Source: Allomuricauda sp. CP2A
Lineage (GTDB): Bacteria > Bacteroidota > Bacteroidia > Flavobacteriales > Flavobacteriaceae
Length of the DNA stretch: 64,000 bases
Assembly: GCF_001683915.1 (NCBI RefSeq)
Contig: NZ_LXTT01000088.1
Location: 17,827-81,826 of the forward strand
Direction: 5' to 3'
Shown: in pieces, positions 36,550 through 44,901 of the stretch
Layout of the letters: each line of letters opens with the position of its first letter
How positions within the stretch are numbered: the stretch's first letter is position 1
Notes under the pieces: generated by a model
What the model was told of the DNA's origin: nothing
Seen by the model: only the letters and a program-made list of their open reading frames with translations
Databases searched by the model: none
Position numbers and translations under genes: made by a program

Positions 36550-36557
36550 CAAATATA
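36550..36557 (-). promoter_or_regulatory. -7 box TATATTTG of the MarR/beta-oxidation operon
   Basis: Minus-strand TATATTTG matches TAnnTTTG exactly, about 19 bp upstream of the MarR ATG. The operator lies immediately upstream of it. Confidence 0.65.
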
Positions 36558-36563
36558 GGAAAT

Positions 36564-36585
36564 TTTATTATGCATGCATAATAAA
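36564..36585. promoter_or_regulatory. 22-bp palindrome, probable MarR operator
   Basis: TTTATTATGCA and TGCATAATAAA form a perfect 22-bp palindrome centred at 36574/36575. It lies between the -33 and -7 regions of the MarR promoter and in the gap to the acyl-CoA ligase gene, so it could also affect readthrough from that gene. Confidence 0.82.
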
Positions 36586-36665
36586 TTACAACAAAATACC
36601 CTATGAAAGTTAAGTAGGTTAGATTGTTACTTTAGGCTTATGATTTTAGAATGCCATTGGGAATA

Positions 36666-38435
36666 TCAATGCCCATAAATGTCGTTGTAAAGGTCTAAAT
36701 ATTTCTCCTTCACAATTTTCCGCTTTAGCTTCATGGTAGGGGTAAGGTGTCCCTCTTCCACGCTCCAAGTATCTGGGGTCAACCGAAACTGTTTTACTTT
36801 TTCCCATTTGGCAAAGTCCTCATTGGAGAGGTCCACTTCTTCCTGAAAACGGGCTATGACCTTTTCATTTTTGACCAAATCCGAGTTTTCTCCAATCGCA
36901 ACCCGATGTCTTTTGGCCCACTCACGAACAAAGTCAAAATTAGGCTGAATCAAAGCGGCGGGCATTTTTTCACCTTCGCCTATAACCATGATCTGTTCAA
37001 TAAAACGGGATTGCTTGAATCGGTTTTCCAATAATTGGGGGGCGACATATTTGCCGCCCGAGGTTTTGAACATCTCTTTTTTACGGTCGGTAATCTTAAG
37101 GAAACCGTCTGCATCCACTTCACCAATATCACCGGTATGGAAATAATCCCCCGTCATGACCTCTGCCGTTTTTTCCGGGTCTTTGTAGTAGCCCATCATT
37201 ACATTGGGGCCTTTGCAAAGGATTTCCCCATCTTCGGCAATCTTCACTTCCACATCGTCAATGATTCTACCCACCGTACCTATTTTCCAACCTTTATTGC
37301 GTTGGTCATTAACCGAAATCACGGGTGAAGTTTCGGTAAGGCCATACCCTTCCATGACAGGCATGTCAGCGGCCGCAAAAACCCGTGCCAATCTTGGTTG
37401 AAGGGCAGCACTACCGGACACCATACACGAAAGATTTCCACCAAGGCCAGCTTGCCACTTGCTAAAAATCAATTTTCGGGCAATGCCCAATTGAAATTTG
37501 TACCACCAACCGTTGGCATCATAAGGCTCAAATTTGAGTCCAAGTTCAACGGCCCAAAAGAAAAGCTTTTTTTTAATGCCTTTCTGCTGGGCACCTTTGG
37601 CGATAATGGCATCATATACCTTTTCCAGCAATCGTGGAACCACGGTCATCACATCTGGTTTGACTTCCTTGATGTTGTCGCTGATTTTGTCCAATCCCTC
37701 GGCAAAATGGATCTCGATACCACAATATTGATAGAGGTACAATATCATTCGCTCAAAAATGTGGCAAACGGGAAGGAAACTAAGTGCGGTTCCTCCCGCC
37801 TCAAAAGGTACGCGAACTTCACTGGCAATGACATTGGATACAATATTATTATGTGACAGCATTACGCCCTTTGGCCTTCCTGTCGTCCCCGAAGTGTATA
37901 TCAAGGTGGCCAAATCCATGGGGTTCACCTCGGCTTTCAACTTCTCCACTTCATCTTGGTTGGAATCATCTGCCCCGAGTTCCAAAACTTCTGTCCAATT
38001 TTTGCAATTTTTCAGTTCATCAAAGGAGTAGATTTCCTCCAAATTGGTGAGATTGGAGCTTATGGCCAGTACCTTTTCCAATACCTCTTCGCAGGAAACG
38101 AAACAATACTTTGCCTCAGAATGATTTAAAATGTATTCATAATCCTCTTCCGAAATAGTGGGATAAATGGGCACGTTTTGCGCTCCCAATTGCAAGATGC
38201 CGATGTCCACAATGTTCCATTCGGTGCGGTTGGTCATGGAGATGACCGCAATTTTGTCATTGGGTTTTACGCCCATCCGCAGAAGGGCGCGGCTCACCGC
38301 ATTGGCTTTATCAATATATTCCTTTGTTGAGGTTGCTACCCATTGGCCGTTTTTTTTGGTGACCAATGCCTTTTCGAGGGGGAGTTTTTCCATTTGGTAG
38401 TATGGAAAATCGAATAATCGGGTAACTTTTTGCAT
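36666..38435 (-). CDS. Long-chain fatty acid-CoA ligase
   Basis: A 589-aa AMP-forming ligase that activates fatty acids to acyl-CoA. The ATP loop is YTSGTTGRPKGVMLSH, followed by GYGLTETSPV and the hinge DRKKEMFKTSGGKYVAP; a C-terminal Lys lies near TPTMKLKRKI. Its form is that of the long-chain FadD15/FAA1-like branch. It precedes the MarR gene by 135 bp, so it is likely transcribed separately or with partial readthrough into the operon, and supplies its substrate. Confidence 0.95.
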   Translation of the reverse strand: MQKVTRLFDFPYYQMEKLPLEKALVTKKNGQWVATSTKEYIDKANAVSRALLRMGVKPNDKIAVISMTNRTEWNIVDIGILQLGAQNVPIYPTISEEDYEYILNHSEAKYCFVSCEEVLEKVLAISSNLTNLEEIYSFDELKNCKNWTEVLELGADDSNQDEVEKLKAEVNPMDLATLIYTSGTTGRPKGVMLSHNNIVSNVIASEVRVPFEAGGTALSFLPVCHIFERMILYLYQYCGIEIHFAEGLDKISDNIKEVKPDVMTVVPRLLEKVYDAIIAKGAQQKGIKKKLFFWAVELGLKFEPYDANGWWYKFQLGIARKLIFSKWQAGLGGNLSCMVSGSAALQPRLARVFAAADMPVMEGYGLTETSPVISVNDQRNKGWKIGTVGRIIDDVEVKIAEDGEILCKGPNVMMGYYKDPEKTAEVMTGDYFHTGDIGEVDADGFLKITDRKKEMFKTSGGKYVAPQLLENRFKQSRFIEQIMVIGEGEKMPAALIQPNFDFVREWAKRHRVAIGENSDLVKNEKVIARFQEEVDLSNEDFAKWEKVKQFRLTPDTWSVEEGHLTPTMKLKRKIVKEKYLDLYNDIYGH

Positions 38436-38526
38436 AGTAAGTTTCTGTAAAGTAATTGCAAAATAGGGAAAGGAAACGGTATTTTAAAACGAGTTATTTA
38501 AAAAAAGGCATAAATAGCTGCCAATT

Positions 38527-38982
38527 TTACACAAAATGTAATTTCATGCCTTCATGGGAATCAGTAAACCCCAATGATTTGTAAAATGCCACCGCCTCAG
38601 GTCGTTTTTTGTCCGTGGTGAGTTGTACCACATGGGCACCTTTTTCTTCTGATTTGGCTATGGCCCATTGGAATAATTTTTTCCCTATCCCTTTTCCCCG
38701 ATAGGCTTCATGGACTCTCACGGCCTCTATCTGTGCCCGAATCCCTCCTTGGTAGGTAAGGTATTGAATGAAGCTCAATTGCAGCGTTCCAATGACCCGG
38801 CCATCCTCATTTTCTATAACAACCAATTCTTGGTTGGGGTCTTTGCGTATATTTTCAAATGCGTGATAATATGTATCGGGAAGAGGGTCTCTATAATCTT
38901 CCCGAAGCCTTCCCAGCTTGTCATTGGCCAGCATTTGCACTATGGCAGGAACGTCTTCTTTTTTAGCTTTCCGAATTTTCAT
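38527..38982 (-). CDS. GNAT acetyltransferase
   Basis: A 151-aa single-domain GNAT. The N-terminal MKIRKAKKEDVPAIVQML strand, the acetyl-CoA loop in EAYRGKGIGKKLF, and AVAFYKSLGF are clear. The substrate is unknown. I chose ATG 38982 over 39012 because it begins the conserved strand; it still overlaps the 3' end of purL by 20 bp, so the pair is probably coupled. Confidence 0.9.
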   Translation of the reverse strand: MKIRKAKKEDVPAIVQMLANDKLGRLREDYRDPLPDTYYHAFENIRKDPNQELVVIENEDGRVIGTLQLSFIQYLTYQGGIRAQIEAVRVHEAYRGKGIGKKLFQWAIAKSEEKGAHVVQLTTDKKRPEAVAFYKSLGFTDSHEGMKLHFV

Positions 38983-41900
38983 GGTTTGTTTTTTCCACCC
39001 ATTCCCTCGCATTCACAAAAGCCTGTAGCCAGGGAGAAACCACATCGTTTCTATCCTTTGGATAGTGGGCCCAGTTCCATGGGAAAGTGGACCGCTCTAT
39101 ATGCGGCATGGTCACCAAGTGCCTACCCGTTTTGTCGCAGAGCATGGCGGTATTGTAATCACTTCCATTGGGATTGGCAGGGTAGCCTTCATAGCCATAT
39201 TTGGCCACAATGTCATATTCATTTTCAGCATGTGGAAGACTAAATTTGCCCTCACCATGTGAAATCCAGACCCCAAGTGTGGTGCCAGCCATGTTGGAGA
39301 GCATCACGGAATTGTTTTTTTGAATTTTCACCGAAGTAAAACCACTTTCGTGCTTGTGGGAATCATTATACGTTAGTCTGCCGTGGGTTTCATGTTCTGG
39401 ATTGATCAAATCCAGCTCCATAAATAATTGACAACCATTGCAAATACCTATGGATAAGGTATCGGGACGGGCGAAAAAGTCCTTTAGTGCCTTGTTGGCC
39501 TTTTCATTGTACTTAAAAGCTCCGGCCCAACCTTTGGCACTTCCGAGAACATCGGAATTGGAGAAACCACCCACAGCACCAATAAATTGAATGTCCTCCA
39601 AGGTTTCCCGGCCTGTGATAAGGTCGGTCATGTGCACATCCTTCACATCAAAACCTGCCAAGTACATGGCGTTGGCCATTTCCCGTTCGGAATTGCTTCC
39701 TTTTTCACGGAGGATGGCGGCTTTTGGTCTGTCAGTACCTCTCGACTGCGCTCGAGGTGACAATTTACCATCAAAATCTTTCGGAAAAACATAATCCAAT
39801 GCCTGATTCTTGTAATTGGCATACCGCTCCTTGGCCAAACCGTTGGCGGTCTGTTTGTTGTCCAACAGAAAGGAGGTTTTGAACCAGGTATCTCGGAGTG
39901 AAGCAATGTTCAACCCGACTTCCACCCCGTTATTTTTGATTTTCAAGGTGCTTTCCGAAGTGACACTTCCGATTTTATGGAAGTCAACACCAGCATCTTT
40001 CAATATTTTTTCTATGGAAACATCCTTGGCTTGAAAAACAAGCCCGGCGTTTTCTGAAAACAACAATTTGATGCTGTCCGATTCCCCGATGGGGGTCAAA
40101 TCCAATTTCGCACCCAAATCATTATCTGCAAAGCAGAGTTCCAAAAGGGTGGTGATCAATCCACCCGAAGCCACATCGTGACCTGCCAAAATCTGGTCGT
40201 TCTTGATGAGTTTCTGAAGGGTGTTGAAAACCGTCTTTACATAATCGGCATCCAAAACTGAAGGGGCTTCATCCCCGATACCATTTAGTATTTGGGCAAA
40301 AGATGAGCCACCCAGCTTGTGGTCGTCCTTTGATATGTTGATGTAGTAGATGTCCCCGCCATCTTTTTGCAATACGGGTTCCACAACTTTGGTGATATCA
40401 TTGCAATTCCCAGCTGCAGAAATGATCACGGTTCCCGGTGACAGCACCTCATCATCCTTGTATTTTTGTTTCATGGAAAGCGAGTCCTTTCCGGTGGGCA
40501 CGTTGATGCCCAGTTCAATCACAAAATCCGATAGCGACTCCACAGCCTTGTACAAACGGGCATCTTCACCTTCGTTACGGCAGGGCCACATCCAGTTAGC
40601 AGATAGGGAAACGGACTTTAAACCGTCCTTCAAAGGGGCCCAAACCATATTGGTCAAGGATTCGGTGACACTGTTTCGGCTTCCAGCAACAGGATCAATC
40701 AGGGCTGAAATGGGGGAGTGTCCAATCGTGGTGGCAACACCCTCTTTTCCTTTAAAATCCAAGGCCATCACTCCACAGTTGTTCAAGGGCAATTGCAGTG
40801 GTCCCGCACATTGTTGTTTGGCCACATGTCCACCCACGCAGCGATCCACTTTGTTGGTCAACCAATCCTTGCAGGCCACGGCTTCCAATTGCAGCACTTG
40901 CTCCAGATAATCATGGAAATGCTCCAACGCATAGGAGAGGGAAGGATAGGTCTGCTGTGTGGATTTGTCATCCATAATGGTCTTGGGAGAGCTTCCAAAC
41001 ATATCCGAAAGTTCCAAATCCATCGGTTTTTCACCAGATTTCTGAGATTCAAAGGTGAATTTATGGTTACCAGTGACTTCACCCACATTGTACATGGGCG
41101 AACGTTCACGGGCCGCTACGCGATCCAATAAATCCAAATCTTTTTCGCCAATCACCAATCCCATGCGTTCTTGGGATTCGTTCCCGATCAATTCTTTTTT
41201 GGAAAGGGTGGGGTCCCCAATGGGCAATTTGTCCGTATTGATATTTCCTCCGGTCTCTTCTACCAATTCCGAAAGACAGTTGAGGTGTCCACCAGCACCG
41301 TGATCGTGGATGGACACAATGGGGTTATCATGACTTTCCAAGAGTCCACGAATGGCATTGGAGGCCCGTTTCTGCATTTCTGGGTTGGAACGTTGCACGG
41401 CATTCAGTTCTATTGCGGAACTGAATTCTCCTGTATCGGCACTGGAAACCGCTGCACCACCCATTCCGATCCGGTAATTATCACCACCCAGAACGACTAT
41501 TCTGTCTCCTTTTTTGGGTGTATCCTTTAAAGCTTGGTCTGTTTTTCCATAGCCAATACCTCCGGCCATCATAATCACCTTGTCGAAGCCCAGTTTTCGA
41601 GGTGTCATATCGAACACAGCAGAGATGTTTTTAGATTCATCATGCTCAAAAGTGAGTACAGAACCCGCAATAAGTGGCTGCCCAAATTTGTTTCCAAAAT
41701 CGGATGCACCGTTGGAGGCCTTGATCAAAATATCCATTGGGGTTTGGTACAGCCAATCCCTTTCTTTCATTCCTTTCTCCCAGGGACGGTTTTCCTCAAG
41801 TCGGGAATAGGAAGTCATATATACTGCCGTTCCTGCCAAGGGCAATGATCCTTTTCCACCCGCCAAACGGTCACGGATTTCCCCTCCGGAACCTGTTGCT

Positions 41901-42682
41901 GCCCCGTTAAAGGGCTCCACGGTGGTGGGGAAGTTGTGGGTTTCGGCCTTCAAGGATAAGACCGAATCAAATTCTTTTTCCTCGTAAAAATCGGGTTGGT
42001 CTGCACTTTTTGGGGCAAACTGCATCGCTTTAGGGCCTTTGATGAAGGCCACATTGTCTTTATAGGCCGAAACAATATCATTTGGGTTGGCTTCAGATGT
42101 CTTTTTGATGAGCTTGAACAGGGAAGAAGGCATCTCTTGCCCATCAATGATAAAAGTACCGTTGAAAATTTTATGACGGCAGTGCTCCGAATTCACCTGA
42201 CTAAAGCCGAACACTTCCGAATCGGTCAACTTGCGATTTAGTTTTTTGGAAAGATCCTCAAGGTAATCCACTTCTTCATCACTCAAAGCAAGCCCCTCTT
42301 TTTGGTTGTAGGCGGCAATGTCCTCAATCTCCAAAACGGGCTCGGGGACGATGTTGATGGTATAAATATCCTGACCCAACCCCTTGTATTTTTGCTTTAG
42401 CATGGGGTCGTAATCCGTGTAGTCCTCCGAAACGGCATGGAATTCCTCAATTCGAAGGATTCCTGTAATCCCCATGTTTTGGGTAATCTCGGTGGCGTTG
42501 GTACTCCATGGGGTAATCATGGCCGCACGTGGCCCAACAAAAAAGGCGTCGAGTGACGCCGCTTCTATCTTGGGTTGGTTGCCGAACAACCATGTTAACT
42601 TTTCATTATCTTCCTTATTGATTTCCTGAGTAGTCTGGACGGCAAAAACCTTGGTAGCCTTGTCCCCAAAAAAATGGATCAT
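38963..42682 (-). CDS. purL: Phosphoribosylformylglycinamidine synthase (large single-chain form)
   Basis: A 1239-aa enzyme for step four of purine synthesis, converting FGAR, ATP and glutamine to FGAM. The synthetase part has ETHNFPTTVEPFNGAATGSGG and SIHDHGAGG; the C-terminal glutaminase has the nucleophile Cys in GICNGCQLF and later GEGKF. Length is close to the single-chain proteobacterial form. Residues about 974-984 (LSPRAQSRGTD) are translated from a copy of the repeat found elsewhere between genes; they sit just before the glutaminase start (RPKAAILREKG). The final 20 bp overlap the GNAT gene. Confidence 0.97.
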   Translation of the reverse strand: MIHFFGDKATKVFAVQTTQEINKEDNEKLTWLFGNQPKIEAASLDAFFVGPRAAMITPWSTNATEITQNMGITGILRIEEFHAVSEDYTDYDPMLKQKYKGLGQDIYTINIVPEPVLEIEDIAAYNQKEGLALSDEEVDYLEDLSKKLNRKLTDSEVFGFSQVNSEHCRHKIFNGTFIIDGQEMPSSLFKLIKKTSEANPNDIVSAYKDNVAFIKGPKAMQFAPKSADQPDFYEEKEFDSVLSLKAETHNFPTTVEPFNGAATGSGGEIRDRLAGGKGSLPLAGTAVYMTSYSRLEENRPWEKGMKERDWLYQTPMDILIKASNGASDFGNKFGQPLIAGSVLTFEHDESKNISAVFDMTPRKLGFDKVIMMAGGIGYGKTDQALKDTPKKGDRIVVLGGDNYRIGMGGAAVSSADTGEFSSAIELNAVQRSNPEMQKRASNAIRGLLESHDNPIVSIHDHGAGGHLNCLSELVEETGGNINTDKLPIGDPTLSKKELIGNESQERMGLVIGEKDLDLLDRVAARERSPMYNVGEVTGNHKFTFESQKSGEKPMDLELSDMFGSSPKTIMDDKSTQQTYPSLSYALEHFHDYLEQVLQLEAVACKDWLTNKVDRCVGGHVAKQQCAGPLQLPLNNCGVMALDFKGKEGVATTIGHSPISALIDPVAGSRNSVTESLTNMVWAPLKDGLKSVSLSANWMWPCRNEGEDARLYKAVESLSDFVIELGINVPTGKDSLSMKQKYKDDEVLSPGTVIISAAGNCNDITKVVEPVLQKDGGDIYYINISKDDHKLGGSSFAQILNGIGDEAPSVLDADYVKTVFNTLQKLIKNDQILAGHDVASGGLITTLLELCFADNDLGAKLDLTPIGESDSIKLLFSENAGLVFQAKDVSIEKILKDAGVDFHKIGSVTSESTLKIKNNGVEVGLNIASLRDTWFKTSFLLDNKQTANGLAKERYANYKNQALDYVFPKDFDGKLSPRAQSRGTDRPKAAILREKGSNSEREMANAMYLAGFDVKDVHMTDLITGRETLEDIQFIGAVGGFSNSDVLGSAKGWAGAFKYNEKANKALKDFFARPDTLSIGICNGCQLFMELDLINPEHETHGRLTYNDSHKHESGFTSVKIQKNNSVMLSNMAGTTLGVWISHGEGKFSLPHAENEYDIVAKYGYEGYPANPNGSDYNTAMLCDKTGRHLVTMPHIERSTFPWNWAHYPKDRNDVVSPWLQAFVNAREWVEKTNHENSES
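39731..39762. repeat. In-frame REP-like repeat inside purL
   Basis: The TCGACTGCGCTCGA unit (39742-39755) with flanking GTCA/TGAC bases, the same as the copies at 10870, 29502, 44847 and 44880, occurs within the purL reading frame. It is a multiple of three in net effect and leaves the frame open, encoding LSPRAQSRGTD in an interdomain linker. Confidence 0.85.
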
Positions 42683-42714
42683 ACAATCTTTGCGTTGAAC
42701 GGTTTAAGAAAGTG

Positions 42715-42722
42715 CAAATTTA
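42715..42722 (-). promoter_or_regulatory. -7 box TAAATTTG before purL
   Basis: Minus-strand TAAATTTG matches TAnnTTTG exactly, 32 bp upstream of the purL ATG. No TTG is seen at the usual distance upstream. Confidence 0.55.
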
Positions 42723-42876
42723 CGATTTTGGGCTGGATTTTATGATTTTCAATGATAGAGTTTTGAACCATATATGTTGATAGTTGATTTATCAACTGAA
42801 AACCATCATGGATGAATTCATCATGTGGGTGACAAGTTGGTTTTACTAGCTTTAAAAACATTTACTTGCACTCAAA

Positions 42877-43029
42877 ATGAAAGAGAAAAGAAAGGAAACC
42901 ATCAAGCACTTGCTCATTTTTGCTACATTTTTATCAATCCTATTGATTTTGGTGAGCATTTTGAACGAGGGAGACTGGATTCTCCTATTTAAGCACCTAT
43001 TAAAAAATATCTTCCGAAGAATATTTTGA
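42877..43029 (+). CDS. Candidate 50-aa single-pass membrane protein
   Basis: A 50-codon ATG frame encoding a basic N terminus (MKEKRKETIK), one strong hydrophobic helix (about residues 11-29, IFATFLSILLILVSIL), a short polar loop and an amphipathic basic tail (LLKNIFRRIF). The layout is that of a small inner-membrane peptide. I recognise no family. It is too short to be certain; the clean ATG, basic/hydrophobic/basic pattern and isolated position support it. Confidence 0.45.
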   Translation: MKEKRKETIKHLLIFATFLSILLILVSILNEGDWILLFKHLLKNIFRRIF

Positions 43030-43170
43030 TGGATATTTCAATGCGTTGAACAATTGCTAACGAATGGTAGTTCACAAATTTCAAACCACAGGTATTTAAT
43101 TGATTTGAAATGCAATAATTTGACCTGAATTTTATGAAGTATCTATTATTGAAATGCATCTGCATGGCAA

Positions 43171-43202
43171 TTGGTAGTTTTCATCCTGTTTCCCTATCTT
43201 AG
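43171..43202 (+). promoter_or_regulatory. Weak promoter candidate before the M20 gene
   Basis: TTG (43171-43173) is followed after 21 bp by TATCTTAG (43195-43202), a variant of TAnnTTTG. The ATG at 43234 is 31 bp further on. Confidence 0.35.
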
Positions 43203-43233
43203 AAGGATTAACGCTAATTCAAAATCCAACCGT

Positions 43234-44826
43234 ATGAAAACTGTCAAGACCCTGTTGTCCGGGGTGGTACTTCTTTGCTGTGTTGCCACCGCAACCGCCC
43301 AAAAAAAATACTCCAAAAGACAAATAGAAAAATTAAAGACCGAGGTCGCCCAAATCGTAGAGGACCATAAAAAACAGTCCCAAGTGATGGTGGACAAGAT
43401 TTTTAGCTTTGCTGAACTCGGTTTCCAAGAGGTGGAGAGCTCCAAATATCTCACAGGCATTCTCGAAGAGAATGGCTTTGCCATAGAGCATTCCATTTCG
43501 GGGATTCCCACCGCTTGGTTTGCCACGTGGACTAATGGCGATGGTCCCGTAATTGCCTTAGGCAGCGATGTGGACTGTATTCCCAAAGCATCACAATATC
43601 CCGGCGTGGCCTATCACAAGCCCATTGTGGAAGGTGCTCCCGGCCATGGTGAAGGCCACAACTCCGGAATTCCATTGAACATTACATCGGCACTGGCCGT
43701 GAAAGAAATCATGGAACGCGAAAACATTGGCGGCACCTTGATTCTTTGGCCCGGAATCGCAGAGGAATTGGTGGCTGCCAAAGCATGGTATGTGCGTGAT
43801 GGTCTTTTTGATGACATTGATATGTGCATTTTTACCCACGTAGGAAACAATTTTGGAGTTTCTTGGGGCCCCACCCGAGGTACCGGATTAATTTCAGTGG
43901 AGTATCTTTTTGAAGGGGAAGCCGCACACTCTGCCGGTGCACCTTGGCGTGGACGAAGTGCCTTGGATGCCGCCGAGTTGATGAACATTGGCTGGAACTA
44001 TAAACGGGAACATTTGCACCCTTTAAAACGATCTCACTCCATTTTTACGGATGCTGGTGACCAGCCCAATGTGGTACCTTCCAAAGCAGCTATTTGGTTC
44101 TATTTTAGGGATATAAAATATGAAGGCATTATGGAGATGTACGAAGAGGCGAACGATATTGCCAAAGGTGCTGCTTTGATGACGGGAACCAAAATGACGT
44201 CTCGGGTTTTGGGAACGGCTTGGCCCAGACACTACAACAAAGTAATTGCCGAGACCATGTATGAAAACATTAAGGAAGTTGGGTTGCCCACCTGGTCCGA
44301 AGCAGACCAAGAGTTGGCCATGGCCGTTCAAACTGAGGTCGGTTCCGATGAGATTGAGGGCTTGCCCACCGAGATATCTGAATTGGGTCTTCCGGTTCTA
44401 GAGCCTGTAAGTGGTGGTTCTGATGATATTGGGGACATTTCCTGGAAGGTTCCAACCGTTACGATGCGTTTTCCCTCCAACATTCCCGGCCTGCAAGGGC
44501 ACCATTGGAGCAATGCCATAGCCATGGCCACACCCATTGCACATAAAGGCGTAACGGCAGGGGCAAAAGCGGAAGCGATGACTTTGTTGGACTTTTTGTT
44601 GAAACCTGAATTGCTAAAAGGGGCTTGGGATTATTTCAACAATGAACAGAGCAAGGAGACCAAGTATCGGCCCATGATTGCTGCGGACGATATGCCCCCA
44701 ATTTATTTAAACAAGGACAAGCAGGATACGTTCCGAAGTGAATTGGAGCAGTATTACTACGACGAGACTAAATACGATACGTACTTGGAGCAATTGGGAA
44801 TTGAGTATCCTACGGTGAAGGAGTAA
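43234..44826 (+). CDS. Exported M20-family amidohydrolase (AbgB-like)
   Basis: A 530-aa exported zinc amidohydrolase with a signal peptide (about 1-22, ATA-QK). The metal-site residues are in ALGSDVDCIP, GHGEGHNSG and GIAEELVAAK, with HSAGAPWRGRSALDAAEL marking the dimerisation domain of the AbgB/aminobenzoyl-glutamate subfamily. It likely removes an acyl or glutamyl group from an amide outside the cytoplasm; the substrate is uncertain. I chose ATG 43234 rather than GTG/ATG 43171 because it begins the signal peptide. Confidence 0.93.
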   Translation: MKTVKTLLSGVVLLCCVATATAQKKYSKRQIEKLKTEVAQIVEDHKKQSQVMVDKIFSFAELGFQEVESSKYLTGILEENGFAIEHSISGIPTAWFATWTNGDGPVIALGSDVDCIPKASQYPGVAYHKPIVEGAPGHGEGHNSGIPLNITSALAVKEIMERENIGGTLILWPGIAEELVAAKAWYVRDGLFDDIDMCIFTHVGNNFGVSWGPTRGTGLISVEYLFEGEAAHSAGAPWRGRSALDAAELMNIGWNYKREHLHPLKRSHSIFTDAGDQPNVVPSKAAIWFYFRDIKYEGIMEMYEEANDIAKGAALMTGTKMTSRVLGTAWPRHYNKVIAETMYENIKEVGLPTWSEADQELAMAVQTEVGSDEIEGLPTEISELGLPVLEPVSGGSDDIGDISWKVPTVTMRFPSNIPGLQGHHWSNAIAMATPIAHKGVTAGAKAEAMTLLDFLLKPELLKGAWDYFNNEQSKETKYRPMIAADDMPPIYLNKDKQDTFRSELEQYYYDETKYDTYLEQLGIEYPTVKE

Positions 44827-44846
44827 AAGTAAAGTGAATTGTCAGT

Positions 44847-44893
44847 TCGAGCGCAGTCGAGAACCCTTCAAGGCACATCTCGACTGCGCTCGA
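44847..44893. repeat. Inverted pair of TCGAGCGCAGTCGA units
   Basis: Units at 44847-44860 and 44880-44893 are perfect inverted copies of 14 bp separated by 19 bp. They form a long hairpin between the convergent M20 and rRNA methyltransferase genes and may serve as a bidirectional terminator. Confidence 0.88.
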
Positions 44894-44901
44894 TATAGCA
44901 T

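Larger units (their letters stand above)
42683..43233. other. 551-bp region with few genes
   Basis: It contains the purL -7 box (42715-42722), an inverted repeat AGTTGAT-TT-ATCAACT (42782-42797), a GATGAATTCATC palindrome near 42811, one candidate small membrane protein (42877-43029) and the leader of the M20 gene. No tRNA or larger gene is evident. Confidence 0.5.

Noticed and set aside
40350..40910. 186-aa plus-strand open frame
   Set aside because: Antisense shadow of purL; Ser/Thr/Pro-rich translation without any family features.
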